Shown here: positions 8,635 to 15,485 of the stretch, in pieces
Numbering within the stretch: the stretch's first letter is position 1
How the letters are laid out: each line of letters opens with the position of its first letter
Assembly: GCF_010731735.1 (NCBI RefSeq)
Contig: NZ_AP022588.1
Coordinates: forward strand, 4,340,001 to 4,404,000
Length of the DNA: 64,000 bases
Direction of reading: 5' to 3'
Origin: Mycolicibacterium sediminis
GTDB taxonomy: Bacteria; Actinomycetota; Actinomycetes; Mycobacteriales; Mycobacteriaceae
The notes under the pieces: model-generated
What the model was told of the DNA's origin: nothing
Databases searched by the model: none
Seen by the model: the letters and a program-made list of their open reading frames with translations, nothing else
Translations under genes and position numbers: made by a program

Positions 8635-10071
8635 TCACCAGCCGGTCGGCAGCGGATGGCCCTCGGCGAAGCCCGCCGCGGACTGCACGCCCAGGACCAC
8701 CATCTCGTGCAGCTCGGGAAGTGTGGCGGCGCCCACGTAGGTGCACGTGCTGCGGACGCCGGAGGTGATGTGGTCGAGCAGGTCCTCGACACCGCCGCGG
8801 GCGGGGTCGAGGCTCATCCTCGAGGTGCTGATGCCCTCCTCGAACAGGGCCTTGCGGGCCCGGTCGAACGCGCCGTCGGAGGCGGTCCTGGCGGCGACGG
8901 CGCGCTTGGAGGCCATGCCGTAGCTCTCCTTGTAGAGCCGGCCGTCGCGGTCGGTCAGCAGGTCACCCGGGGACTCGTACGTACCCGCGAACCAGGACCC
9001 GATCATCACGTTGGAGGCACCCGCGGCGAGCGCGAGCGCGACGTCACGCGGATGCCGCACGCCGCCGTCGGCCCACACGTGGCCGCCGAGTTGCCTTGCC
9101 GCGTGCGAACATTCGAGAACCGCGGAGAACTGCGGCCTGCCGACGCCGGTCATCATCCGGGTGGTGCACATCGCGCCGGGGCCCACGCCGACCTTCACGA
9201 TGGAGGCGCCGGCGCTGATGAGGTCACGGGTGCCCTCCGCCGAGACGACGTTGCCCGCCGCCAGCGGCAGCCCGAGGTCCTGGGAGGCGATGACCTTGAT
9301 GGCGTCGAGCATCTTCTCCTGGTGTCCGTGCGCGGTGTCGACGACGAGGAGGTCGGCACCGGCCTCGGCCAGCGCCCGTGCCTTGGCGCCCACGTCACCG
9401 TTGATGCCGACGGCCGCGGCGATCCGCAACCGGCCCGAGGCGTCGACGGCGGGAGAGTAGATGCCGGCCCGGATCGCCCCCGTCCGGGTGAGTACGCCCG
9501 ACACCGTCCCGTCCGGTTTCGTGACGACCGCCACGTCGACCGGCGCGTGCTCGAGCCGGTCGAACACCTCTCGGGGGTCGGTGCCGACGGGAACGGTGAC
9601 GAAGTCGCTCAGCGCGACGTCGCGTACCCGGGCGAAGCGGTCGACCCCGGCGCAGGACGCCTCGGTGACCAACCCGACCGGCAGGCCGTCGGCGACGACC
9701 ACGGCCGCACCGTGCGCGCGCTTGTGGATCAGCGCCGCCGCGTCGGACACCGAGTCGTCGGGGGACAGCAGCACCGGGGTGTCCGCCACCAGGTCACGGC
9801 TCTTGACGAAGTCGACCGTCTCCTGGACGGCGCTGATCGGCAGGTCCTGCGGCAGGACGACGATGCCGCCCCGGCGCGCGACGGTCTCGGCCATCCGACG
9901 GCCGGCCACGGCGGTCATGTTCGCGACGACGACCGGGATCGTGGTGCCCGAGCCGTCGACGGTGGACAGGTCCACGTCGAAGCGGGACGTGACGTTCGAC
10001 CGGCCGGGCACGACGAACACGTCGTTGTAGGTCAGGTCGTGCGGCGGGTGGTGACCGTCGAGGAAGCGCAT
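8635..10071 (-). CDS. guaB1: GuaB1, IMPDH/GMPR-family GMP reductase with CBS domains
   Basis: A 478-residue TIM-barrel protein of the IMPDH/GMP reductase family. A CBS pair is inserted at about residues 95-205. The NAD(P)-binding core carries VDTAHGH (245-251), and the catalytic loop GPGAMCTTRMMTG places the nucleophilic Cys at 302. Mycobacteria carry three guaB paralogues. GuaB2 is the essential IMP dehydrogenase; GuaB1 has been reported to be a CBS-containing GMP reductase that returns GMP to IMP, so that name fits better than IMP dehydrogenase. It matches Rv1843c by position, downstream of gnd with a palindrome in the gap. GMP reductase activity is inferred from the family report, not from a residue I can point to. 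Confidence 0.9.
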   Translation of the reverse strand: MRFLDGHHPPHDLTYNDVFVVPGRSNVTSRFDVDLSTVDGSGTTIPVVVANMTAVAGRRMAETVARRGGIVVLPQDLPISAVQETVDFVKSRDLVADTPVLLSPDDSVSDAAALIHKRAHGAAVVVADGLPVGLVTEASCAGVDRFARVRDVALSDFVTVPVGTDPREVFDRLEHAPVDVAVVTKPDGTVSGVLTRTGAIRAGIYSPAVDASGRLRIAAAVGINGDVGAKARALAEAGADLLVVDTAHGHQEKMLDAIKVIASQDLGLPLAAGNVVSAEGTRDLISAGASIVKVGVGPGAMCTTRMMTGVGRPQFSAVLECSHAARQLGGHVWADGGVRHPRDVALALAAGASNVMIGSWFAGTYESPGDLLTDRDGRLYKESYGMASKRAVAARTASDGAFDRARKALFEEGISTSRMSLDPARGGVEDLLDHITSGVRSTCTYVGAATLPELHEMVVLGVQSAAGFAEGHPLPTGW

Positions 10072-10112
10072 GACCCAAGCCTAGTTTCCGTGGCGCCCCT
10101 CCTTGGCGCGAG

Positions 10113-10161
10113 CAGTCGCGAACTCCCCTGATTTCTCGCGAACGAGGGGAGTTCGCGACTG
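10113..10161 (-). terminator. 17-bp perfect hairpin between gnd and guaB1
   Basis: Arms 10113-10129 and 10145-10161 are perfect complements (cagtcgcgaactcccct) around a 15-base loop. The hairpin lies just past the stop of gnd and 41 bases before the guaB1 start on the same strand. A terminator for gnd is likely, which would make guaB1 separately transcribed. No T-run follows. Confidence 0.55.
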
Positions 10162-10174
10162 TTGGCGAGGGGGA

Positions 10175-11641
10175 CTAGATCTCGACCTCGGTGCGGTCGG
10201 CACTCCACAGCGTGTGGAACCGCGCGGCGGGATCGGCGTCGATGCGCCCGTAGGTGTGCGCCCCGAAGAAGTCGCGCAGACCCTGGGTCAGCGCGGCGGG
10301 CAGGCGTTCGGTGCGCAGCGCGTCGTAGTAGGACAGCGCCGACGAGAAGCCGGGCACCGGGATGCCGAGCTGGGTGGCGGTGATGACCACGCGGCGCCAG
10401 CTGTCGATCGCCGCCTCGATGGCCTCGCGGAAGTACGGCGCCACCAGCAGCGTCGCGAGTTCGGGCTCGTCGTCGAAGGCTTCCTTGATGCGGTTGAGGA
10501 ACTTGGCCCGGATGATGCAGCCGCCGCGCCAGATGGTCGCCATGTCGCCGGGCGTGATGCCCCAGTCGTATTCCTTGCTGCCGGCCTGGATCTGATTGAA
10601 GCCCTGGGCGTACGCCACGATCTTCGACGCGTACAGCGCCTTGCTGACGTCGTCGACGAAGCGGTCGGCATCGGTGGGCTTGCCGCCCAGGTCGCCGGAC
10701 GCGAGACCGACGGTCGCCTTGCGCTGCGTCACCGATCCGGACAGCGCGCGGGCGAACACCGCCTCGGCGATGCCGGTGACCGGGATGCCGAGGTCGAGCG
10801 CGGACTTGACCGTCCAGCGGCCGGTGCCCTTCTGCTCCGCCTCGTCGAGGATGACGTCGACCAGCGGCTTGCCGGTCTTGGCGTCGGTCTGCTTGAGCAC
10901 CTCGGCGGTGATCTCGATGAGGTAGCTGTCGAGGTCGCCTTCGTTCCAGTCGCGGAAGACGTCGGCGATCTCGGGCGCGGACTTGCCGAGCCCGTCGCGC
11001 AGCAGCTGGTAGGCCTCGCCGATCAACTGCATGTCGGAGTACTCGATGCCGTTGTGCACCATCTTCACGAAGTGGCCGGACCCGTCGGGGCCGATGTGGG
11101 TGCAGCAGGGGACGCCGTCGACGTGGGCGGAGATCTCCTCGAGCAGGGGTCCGAGGGACTCGTAGGACTCCTTGGGTCCACCGGGCATGATCGACGGCCC
11201 GTTCAGCGCACCCTCCTCGCCGCCGGAGATGCCGGCGCCGACGTAGTGCAGGCCGCGCTCGCGGATGGCCTTCTCGCGACGGATCGTGTCCGTGAACAGG
11301 GAGTTGCCGCCATCGATGATGATGTCGCCCTCCTCCATCGCGTCGGCGAGTTCGTTGATGACGGCGTCGGTCGGGTCGCCCGCCTTCACCATGATGAGGA
11401 CGCGGCGCGGCTTCTCCAGCGTGGCGAGGAACTCCGGAATGGTGTTGCCGCGCACGAAGTTTCCTTCGGATCCGTGTGCCTCGAGCAGTGCGTCGATCTT
11501 GGCGGTCGTGCGGTTGTGCACGGCGACCGTGTAGCCGTGGTGGGCGAAGTTGCGCGCGATGTTGGAACCCATCACCGCCAACCCCGTGACGCCGATCTGT
11601 GCTGTAGCGGTGGTGTCCGACTTCGAATCCGAGCTGGTCAC
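10175..11641 (-). CDS. gnd: 6-phosphogluconate dehydrogenase, decarboxylating
   Basis: Oxidises 6-phosphogluconate to ribulose 5-phosphate and CO2 with reduction of NADP, in the oxidative pentose phosphate pathway. The length, 488 residues, is that of the long dimeric form. Visible motifs are the nucleotide-binding GVTGLAVMGSN (17-27), the substrate-site IIDGGNS, the family signature GISGGEEGALNGPSIMPGG, the catalytic GHFVKMVHNGIEY with its Lys, and the C-terminal AQRDFFGAHTY-type segment (here GLRDFFGAHTYGRID). GTG start. Position matches gnd1 (Rv1844c). Its product is also the entry point expected for the polyol pathway encoded 20 kb away. Confidence 0.97.
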   Translation of the reverse strand: MTSSDSKSDTTATAQIGVTGLAVMGSNIARNFAHHGYTVAVHNRTTAKIDALLEAHGSEGNFVRGNTIPEFLATLEKPRRVLIMVKAGDPTDAVINELADAMEEGDIIIDGGNSLFTDTIRREKAIRERGLHYVGAGISGGEEGALNGPSIMPGGPKESYESLGPLLEEISAHVDGVPCCTHIGPDGSGHFVKMVHNGIEYSDMQLIGEAYQLLRDGLGKSAPEIADVFRDWNEGDLDSYLIEITAEVLKQTDAKTGKPLVDVILDEAEQKGTGRWTVKSALDLGIPVTGIAEAVFARALSGSVTQRKATVGLASGDLGGKPTDADRFVDDVSKALYASKIVAYAQGFNQIQAGSKEYDWGITPGDMATIWRGGCIIRAKFLNRIKEAFDDEPELATLLVAPYFREAIEAAIDSWRRVVITATQLGIPVPGFSSALSYYDALRTERLPAALTQGLRDFFGAHTYGRIDADPAARFHTLWSADRTEVEI

Positions 11642-11689
11642 GGGCAGCCTTTCGTTGTGGTGTTGTGAAGGTACCGGCCCGGACGAGCG

Positions 11690-12643
11690 TCAGGGCAGTG
11701 CGGCGAACAGACGGGTCAGTTCGTTGAGCCAGGGGACCGCGACCGCGATGGTGGGAACCACCAGCACTCCGGCGGCGGCGACGTAGGCGACGACGGCCAG
11801 CACGACGCTGTTGGGCTTCCCGCCGAGCCGACGCACGCGGATCACGGTGGTGGGGCCTCCTGCGGCGAGGGCACCCCGGGGTGTGCGGCCCGCCGCGCAG
11901 GCGACGAGCGCGCGGGCGAGCGGGCGGGGACCCGAGGTGCGCACCGCGGCGTCGTCGGCGAGTGACTCGATGAGCAGACGGACGGCGTCGAGGGCGTTCG
12001 CACTGCGGACGAAGCGGGGGAACGCGGCGTGCACGGCGGTGAACATCTCGAGCACCAGATCGTGGCGCGCGCGCAGGTGGGCCTGTTCGTGGCTGAGGAT
12101 CGCGGCGATCTCGTCGTCGCTCAGCGCGGTCAAAGTGCCGTGGCTGACGACGACGCGGCTGCGCACTCCGGGCAGGCAGTAGGCCAGCGGCTGCTCGACG
12201 TCGAGGATGCGCAGCCCGCTGGCCCTGGTACAGACGTCGGGCGCCGCGAAGCGCGAGGTACTGAGCAGGTCGACCATCATCCGGTGGTGGGCGCGCCGCC
12301 GCCGGGTGGCGATGGCCACCTGGAGCACGGCCACGACGAGACGGGCCCCGACCACCAAGGTCAGCGTCAGCACGACCACGTAGAGCAGCCACAGCGGGAG
12401 CCCGAGCGCTGCGATCTCACTGGTGATGGTGGCGGTCGGCCTGCCGTCGGGGCCGGGGACGAAGAGCCTGCTCGCGATGGCGATGCCGGCGCTGAACGCG
12501 GACAGGACCGCGGCCAGCGCGATGCTCTGCCACAGCACGATCGCGGCTCTCGGTGCACGCAATGGCCACGTCGCGCGCGCCAGGAGTGCGGGCACCGGGC
12601 CTACGAGGGCCAGCGCCACGAGGGAGAAGGCCAGCGCGGACAC
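11690..12643 (-). CDS. blaR: BlaR1-like M56 membrane metallopeptidase
   Basis: A 317-residue membrane protein with helices near residues 1-22, 33-60, 80-112 and 280-302. The cytoplasmic zinc-protease motif HEQAH (185-189) follows a long loop, as in peptidase family M56. In BlaR1/MecR1 systems this protease, when activated, inactivates the BlaI repressor. Unlike staphylococcal BlaR1 there is no C-terminal penicillin-binding sensor domain, so the signal must be sensed otherwise, as in Rv1845c. GTG start. It lies 14 bases downstream of blaI in the same operon. Confidence 0.88.
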   Translation of the reverse strand: MSALAFSLVALALVGPVPALLARATWPLRAPRAAIVLWQSIALAAVLSAFSAGIAIASRLFVPGPDGRPTATITSEIAALGLPLWLLYVVVLTLTLVVGARLVVAVLQVAIATRRRRAHHRMMVDLLSTSRFAAPDVCTRASGLRILDVEQPLAYCLPGVRSRVVVSHGTLTALSDDEIAAILSHEQAHLRARHDLVLEMFTAVHAAFPRFVRSANALDAVRLLIESLADDAAVRTSGPRPLARALVACAAGRTPRGALAAGGPTTVIRVRRLGGKPNSVVLAVVAYVAAAGVLVVPTIAVAVPWLNELTRLFAALP

Positions 12644-12657
12644 ACGTCCAGTCTTCC

Positions 12658-13071
12658 CTAGCGAAGGCCCGAATTACCAGCCGAATCGGCGGTGTGTTTG
12701 GTCTCCAGTTCCGCCAGCGCGCGGCGCAGCGCCGCGGCCTCGTCGGCGTTCACCCGCTCGACGAAGTGGACGAGGGCGGCTTCGCGGCTGCCGGAGTCCG
12801 CAGCCTGGTCCAGCGCGTCGACCATCAGCCCCGCCACCAGGACGTCTCGGCCGTGGGTGGGGGCGTAGCGGTGGGCCCGGTCGTCGCGGTGCTGAACGAC
12901 GAGGTTCTTCTTCGCGAGACGCTGGAGGACCGTCATGATCGTGGTGTAGGCGAGGTCGCGCCTCGCCGCGAGCGCCTCGTGCACCTGGCGCACCGTCTGG
13001 GGTTCGCGGGTGGACCACAGGTGATCCATCACCTCGCGTTCGAGTTCCCCGAGTCGCGTCACTTTGGCCAT
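12658..13071 (-). CDS. blaI: BlaI-family winged-helix repressor
   Basis: A 137-residue protein. The N-terminal winged helix (LGELEREVMDHLW, then TVRQVHEALAARRDLAYTTI, and MTVLQRLAKKNLV) is the BlaI/MecI signature; the C-terminal helices give dimerisation. In M. tuberculosis BlaI (Rv1846c) represses its own operon, the beta-lactamase gene blaC and others, and is released on beta-lactam exposure. Its operator is probably the TACTAC pair just upstream. Starts at ATG 13071 after a ggagagtgac-type site. Divergent from the iron-controlled gene at 13283. Confidence 0.93.
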   Translation of the reverse strand: MAKVTRLGELEREVMDHLWSTREPQTVRQVHEALAARRDLAYTTIMTVLQRLAKKNLVVQHRDDRAHRYAPTHGRDVLVAGLMVDALDQAADSGSREAALVHFVERVNADEAAALRRALAELETKHTADSAGNSGLR

Positions 13072-13104
13072 CTTCCGTCACTCTCCTGAGCAGTCGTTTC
13101 AGCG

Positions 13105-13121
13105 TACTACGGGGTTACTAC
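13105..13121. promoter_or_regulatory. Candidate BlaI operator: paired TACTAC
   Basis: Two direct copies of tactac (13105-13110 and 13116-13121) start 11 bases apart, one helical turn, in the region before blaI. BlaI boxes in mycobacteria are rich in TAC/GTA, so autoregulation through this site is plausible, but the match to a published consensus was not checked. Confidence 0.35.
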
Positions 13122-13249
13122 CGAGCGTCGTATCCGGTTCGCGTTCGTGCCGCGACGGCAGTCGCGCCGGATCGGATCGCCGGTGAACACCCAGTTCGCC
13201 GGACGTTGTGAGTCCAGTCACAAGGGGTGGCCTCGATCTTGAGCCACAC

Positions 13250-13268
13250 TATAGTAAGGCTAACCTAA
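13250..13268 (+). promoter_or_regulatory. IdeR iron box overlapping the promoter of the FhuF-like gene
   Basis: The 19-mer tatagtaaggctaacctaa matches the palindromic IdeR consensus ttaggttaggctaacctaa at 15 of 19 positions, with a perfect right half. Its first six bases, tatagt, form a good -10 hexamer. IdeR with Fe(II) bound here would block transcription, so the gene should be induced when iron is scarce. The start codon follows 15 bases later behind gaaggagg. Confidence 0.85.
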
Positions 13269-13282
13269 CTGAAGGAGGCTCC

Positions 13283-14062
13283 ATGACGGTCGTGGTCGAC
13301 GACCCGCTGATCGCCCGCATGTCGATCAGGCGGACGCTTCCACTGCACGAATCCAGCCGACGACTGCGGGACCTCTATCCCGAGTGTCCGCGCGTGTACG
13401 GCGTCGCCGTGATGGGCGACCTGTCCCGTCGTCGCTGGTGGCCGCTGGCGGAGATCCTCACCACCGATCGTCTCCAGACGATGTTCGACGCCGCCGCCGC
13501 CGAGACGGACAGCCGTGCCGCAGTGACCCAGCAGCTCGCCGCGACGCTCGCCCACGTGGTGGTCGGACGGGTGATCCCACTGCTGGCGCTCGAGGGCCGC
13601 GCGTGGGACACCGGCCTGGAGAACCTCTGGGTGCACGTGGACTCCGAGGGCGCCATCGACTGGGTCGGCGTCGTCGATCCGACGCTGCGCGCGCTGCCGG
13701 AGGATCCCTACTTCGGCGGCCGGCCGGGGATGCGCCGCCGCCGTGCCGCCCAGGACCGGATCGTCGCGCTGCCCAGTGAGGCCGCCCTGACGACGTGGGT
13801 GGCCCACCGCAGCCACCGGGCACTCGAGCCGCTGTTCGAGACGCTGCATGCCGTCAGCGCCGGCGCCATCTCCGTCAGCGCGATGTGGCACCTGGTCGGC
13901 GGCGCCGTCGTCAGTGCGTCCACGCAGGTGCCGTTGCTCGCCGGTTCCAGTGAGCTGACGAGCATGCGCCGCGGGCAGGCGGTTCTCGATGCGCTCGTCG
14001 GGTTCGGCGCGCCGGTGCGGGGTGCCGGCAGGGCCACGTCGACGAAGGTCTTGCAAAATTAG
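13283..14062 (+). CDS. FhuF-like iron-regulated protein without Fe-S cysteines
   Basis: A 259-residue protein. Its middle part (LAATLAHVVVGRVIPLLALEG, then LENLWVHVDSEGAIDWVGVVDP) resembles the FhuF/IucA-IucC-like fold of ferric-siderophore reductases. FhuF normally ends with a CC-x10-C-x2-C motif holding a [2Fe-2S] cluster; here the C-terminus ends in TSTKVLQN with no such motif, and the only cysteine is at residue 35. It may therefore be a binding or release protein, or may use another cofactor. I chose the ATG at 13283 because gaaggagg lies 4 bases upstream; a GTG 75 bases earlier would lie upstream of the promoter and IdeR box. Family assignment is moderate; iron control is well supported. 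Confidence 0.72.
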   Translation: MTVVVDDPLIARMSIRRTLPLHESSRRLRDLYPECPRVYGVAVMGDLSRRRWWPLAEILTTDRLQTMFDAAAAETDSRAAVTQQLAATLAHVVVGRVIPLLALEGRAWDTGLENLWVHVDSEGAIDWVGVVDPTLRALPEDPYFGGRPGMRRRRAAQDRIVALPSEAALTTWVAHRSHRALEPLFETLHAVSAGAISVSAMWHLVGGAVVSASTQVPLLAGSSELTSMRRGQAVLDALVGFGAPVRGAGRATSTKVLQN

Positions 14063-14077
14063 GGCAGCCTTGCCTAT
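14059..14077 (+). promoter_or_regulatory. Second IdeR box with -10 element, promoter of MrsI-like RNA
   Basis: The sequence ttagggcagccttgcctat overlaps the stop codon of the FhuF-like gene. Read on the other strand it matches the IdeR consensus at 14 of 19 positions. The hexamer tatgct (14075-14080) fits the mycobacterial TANNNT -10, giving a predicted start near 14087. The box would repress this promoter in iron-replete cells. Confidence 0.75.
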
Positions 14078-14086
14078 GCTCATGGC

Positions 14087-14200
14087 ACGCCACGGCGTCG
14101 ACTGAACCGAACCACCGGACCGAGCCGGAGTCCTGAGGGCTGCAGAGACCCCCGGTCCATTCGAAGGAAGGGTCCCGCACTTCGGTGCGGGGCCCTTCCG
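14087..14200 (+). ncRNA. mrsI: Probable iron-responsive small RNA MrsI
   Basis: A transcript of about 110 bases is predicted between an IdeR-controlled -10 element (14075-14080) and a strong intrinsic terminator (14166-14199); no open reading frame with a ribosome site fills the interval. In M. tuberculosis and M. smegmatis the IdeR-controlled small RNA MrsI (ncRv11846) is encoded at this same place, next to blaI and before the Rv1847 homologue. MrsI spares iron by pairing with mRNAs of non-essential iron proteins such as bfrA. Size, promoter, terminator and synteny agree; I could not compare the seed sequence. Ends are predicted, not mapped. Confidence 0.75.
14166..14199 (+). terminator. Strong intrinsic hairpin with UUCG loop
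   Basis: A 15-bp stem (14166-14180 with 14185-14199, one G-U pair) closes a ttcg tetraloop, an exceptionally stable RNA hairpin. It ends the MrsI-like transcript and any read-through from the FhuF-like gene, and separates both from the thioesterase gene starting 52 bases later. Confidence 0.88.
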
Positions 14201-14251
14201 CATTTCCGGACCGACCCACGTTTCCGGACCGACGGGAAGCGGTGTAGAACC

Positions 14252-14677
14252 ATGGTCGTGACGACTTCGGACATGAACGCCTTCGACTCCGGATTCAGCG
14301 AAGTGCTCGGCCTGACGTACCTCGAGGCGACGCCCGACCAGGTCCGCGCCGAACTGCTGATCCACGACGGGCTCCTCCAGCCGCACGGCATCGTGCACGG
14401 CGGCGTCTACTGCTCCATCGTGGAGAGCGTCGCGAGCGTCTCGGCCGGGGTGTGGCTGGAGTCGGCGGGCGGCGGACGCAACGTCGTCGGCGTCAACAAC
14501 AACACCGACTTCCTGCGCGCGATCACCGCGGGCGTCGTGACCGCGACGTCCACGCCCATCCACCGTGGCCGCCGCCAGCAGCTGTGGATGGTCGAGATCG
14601 CCGGAGCCGACGGCCGACTCGTCGCCCGCGGCCAGGTGCGGCTGCAGAACCTCCCCGCCGACGCACCCGAGGCCTGA
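14252..14677 (+). CDS. PaaI-type hotdog thioesterase (Rv1847-like)
   Basis: A 141-residue hotdog-fold protein. The motif HGGVYCSIVESVAS (about residues 49-62) is the central helix and strand of the PaaI/YbgC acyl-CoA thioesterase family, and NTDFLRAITAG (about 85-95) is the second conserved segment. It likely hydrolyses an acyl- or aryl-CoA ester; the substrate is unknown. It stands 134 bases before ureA on the same strand, as in M. tuberculosis, but shows no functional link to urease. ATG start at 14252, with weak upstream gaagcggtgtag sequence as ribosome site. Confidence 0.88.
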   Translation: MVVTTSDMNAFDSGFSEVLGLTYLEATPDQVRAELLIHDGLLQPHGIVHGGVYCSIVESVASVSAGVWLESAGGGRNVVGVNNNTDFLRAITAGVVTATSTPIHRGRRQQLWMVEIAGADGRLVARGQVRLQNLPADAPEA

Positions 14678-14811
14678 CCTCGCGCGGTCCTGGCGCGACT
14701 TGCCGCCCGGGGGCGTGACTTCCGCGTCCACGCCGCGCTGACCCGGGCCCCGGCGGCCTGCCGATCCGGACGCGCTGCCGACTGCGCGATGCCGTGGCAG
14801 GATCGCCCACT

Positions 14812-15114
14812 ATGCGTCTGAGCCCCCACGAGCAGGAACGCCTGCTCCTGTCGTACGCGGCGGAACTGGCGCGCCGACGGCAGGCACGGGGCCTGCGCCT
14901 CAACCACCCCGAAGCCGTCGCCCTCATCAGCGATCACGTCCTCGAAGGCGCCCGCGACGGCCGGACGGTGGCCGAGCTGATGGTCAGCGGCCGCGGGGTG
15001 CTGACCCGTGCCGACGTCATGGACGGCATTCCCGAGATGCTGCACGACGTTCAGGTCGAGGCGACCTTCCCCGACGGCACCAAGCTCGTCACCGTCCACC
15101 ACCCGATCCCGTGA
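14812..15114 (+). CDS. ureA: Urease gamma subunit
   Basis: One hundred residues, the exact length of the actinobacterial gamma subunit. The sequence begins MRLSPHEQERLLL and contains LRLNHPEAVALISDHVLEGARDGRTV, the family signature, then VQVEATFPDGTKLVTVH at the end. It assembles with UreB and UreC into the nickel enzyme that splits urea to ammonia and carbamate. An upstream in-frame GTG would add six residues; ATG 14812 fits the conserved N-terminus. First gene of the ureABCFGD operon. Confidence 0.97.
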   Translation: MRLSPHEQERLLLSYAAELARRRQARGLRLNHPEAVALISDHVLEGARDGRTVAELMVSGRGVLTRADVMDGIPEMLHDVQVEATFPDGTKLVTVHHPIP

Positions 15115-15121
15115 GGCAGCG

Positions 15122-15460
15122 ATGACCAGTGCGGATCGACCATCGATCGTGCCCGGCGAGATCCTGCTCGGCGAGGGCGACATCACCCTGAACGCGGGTG
15201 CGGCCCGCATCGAGATGAGCGTCGTCAACACCGGGGACCGGCCCGTCCAGGTCGGCAGCCACGTGCACCTGCCCCAGGCCAACGCGGCACTGGAGTTCGA
15301 TCGCGCCGCGGCACACGGTCACCGACTCGACATCCCGGCGGGCACCGCGGTCCGCTTCGAACCCGGTGTGGCGCAACAGGTCTCGCTGGTTCCGCTGGGC
15401 GGTACCCGCGAGGTGTACGGACTGTCACTGAACCCACCGGGAAGGCTGGACCCCCGATGA
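15122..15460 (+). CDS. ureB: Urease beta subunit
   Basis: One hundred and twelve residues. The beta-subunit signature is clear: VPGEILLGEGDITLNAGA near the start, the VTNTGDRPVQVGSHxH segment (here VVNTGDRPVQVGSHVHL), then LDIPAGTAVRFEPG and the VYGLS ending. The gene starts 7 bases after the ureA stop. The subunit is structural and has no catalytic residues. The N-terminal reading frame extends upstream inside ureA, but ATG 15122 is the conserved start. Confidence 0.96.
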   Translation: MTSADRPSIVPGEILLGEGDITLNAGAARIEMSVVNTGDRPVQVGSHVHLPQANAALEFDRAAAHGHRLDIPAGTAVRFEPGVAQQVSLVPLGGTREVYGLSLNPPGRLDPR

Positions 15461-15485
15461 CCGCCTGCGCGAAGAACCGACGCCG

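Noticed and set aside
13265..14731. 488-codon frame opposite the FhuF-like gene, MrsI region and thioesterase
   Set aside because: It crosses a strong terminator and two other supported genes; the composition is a shadow of the opposite strand.
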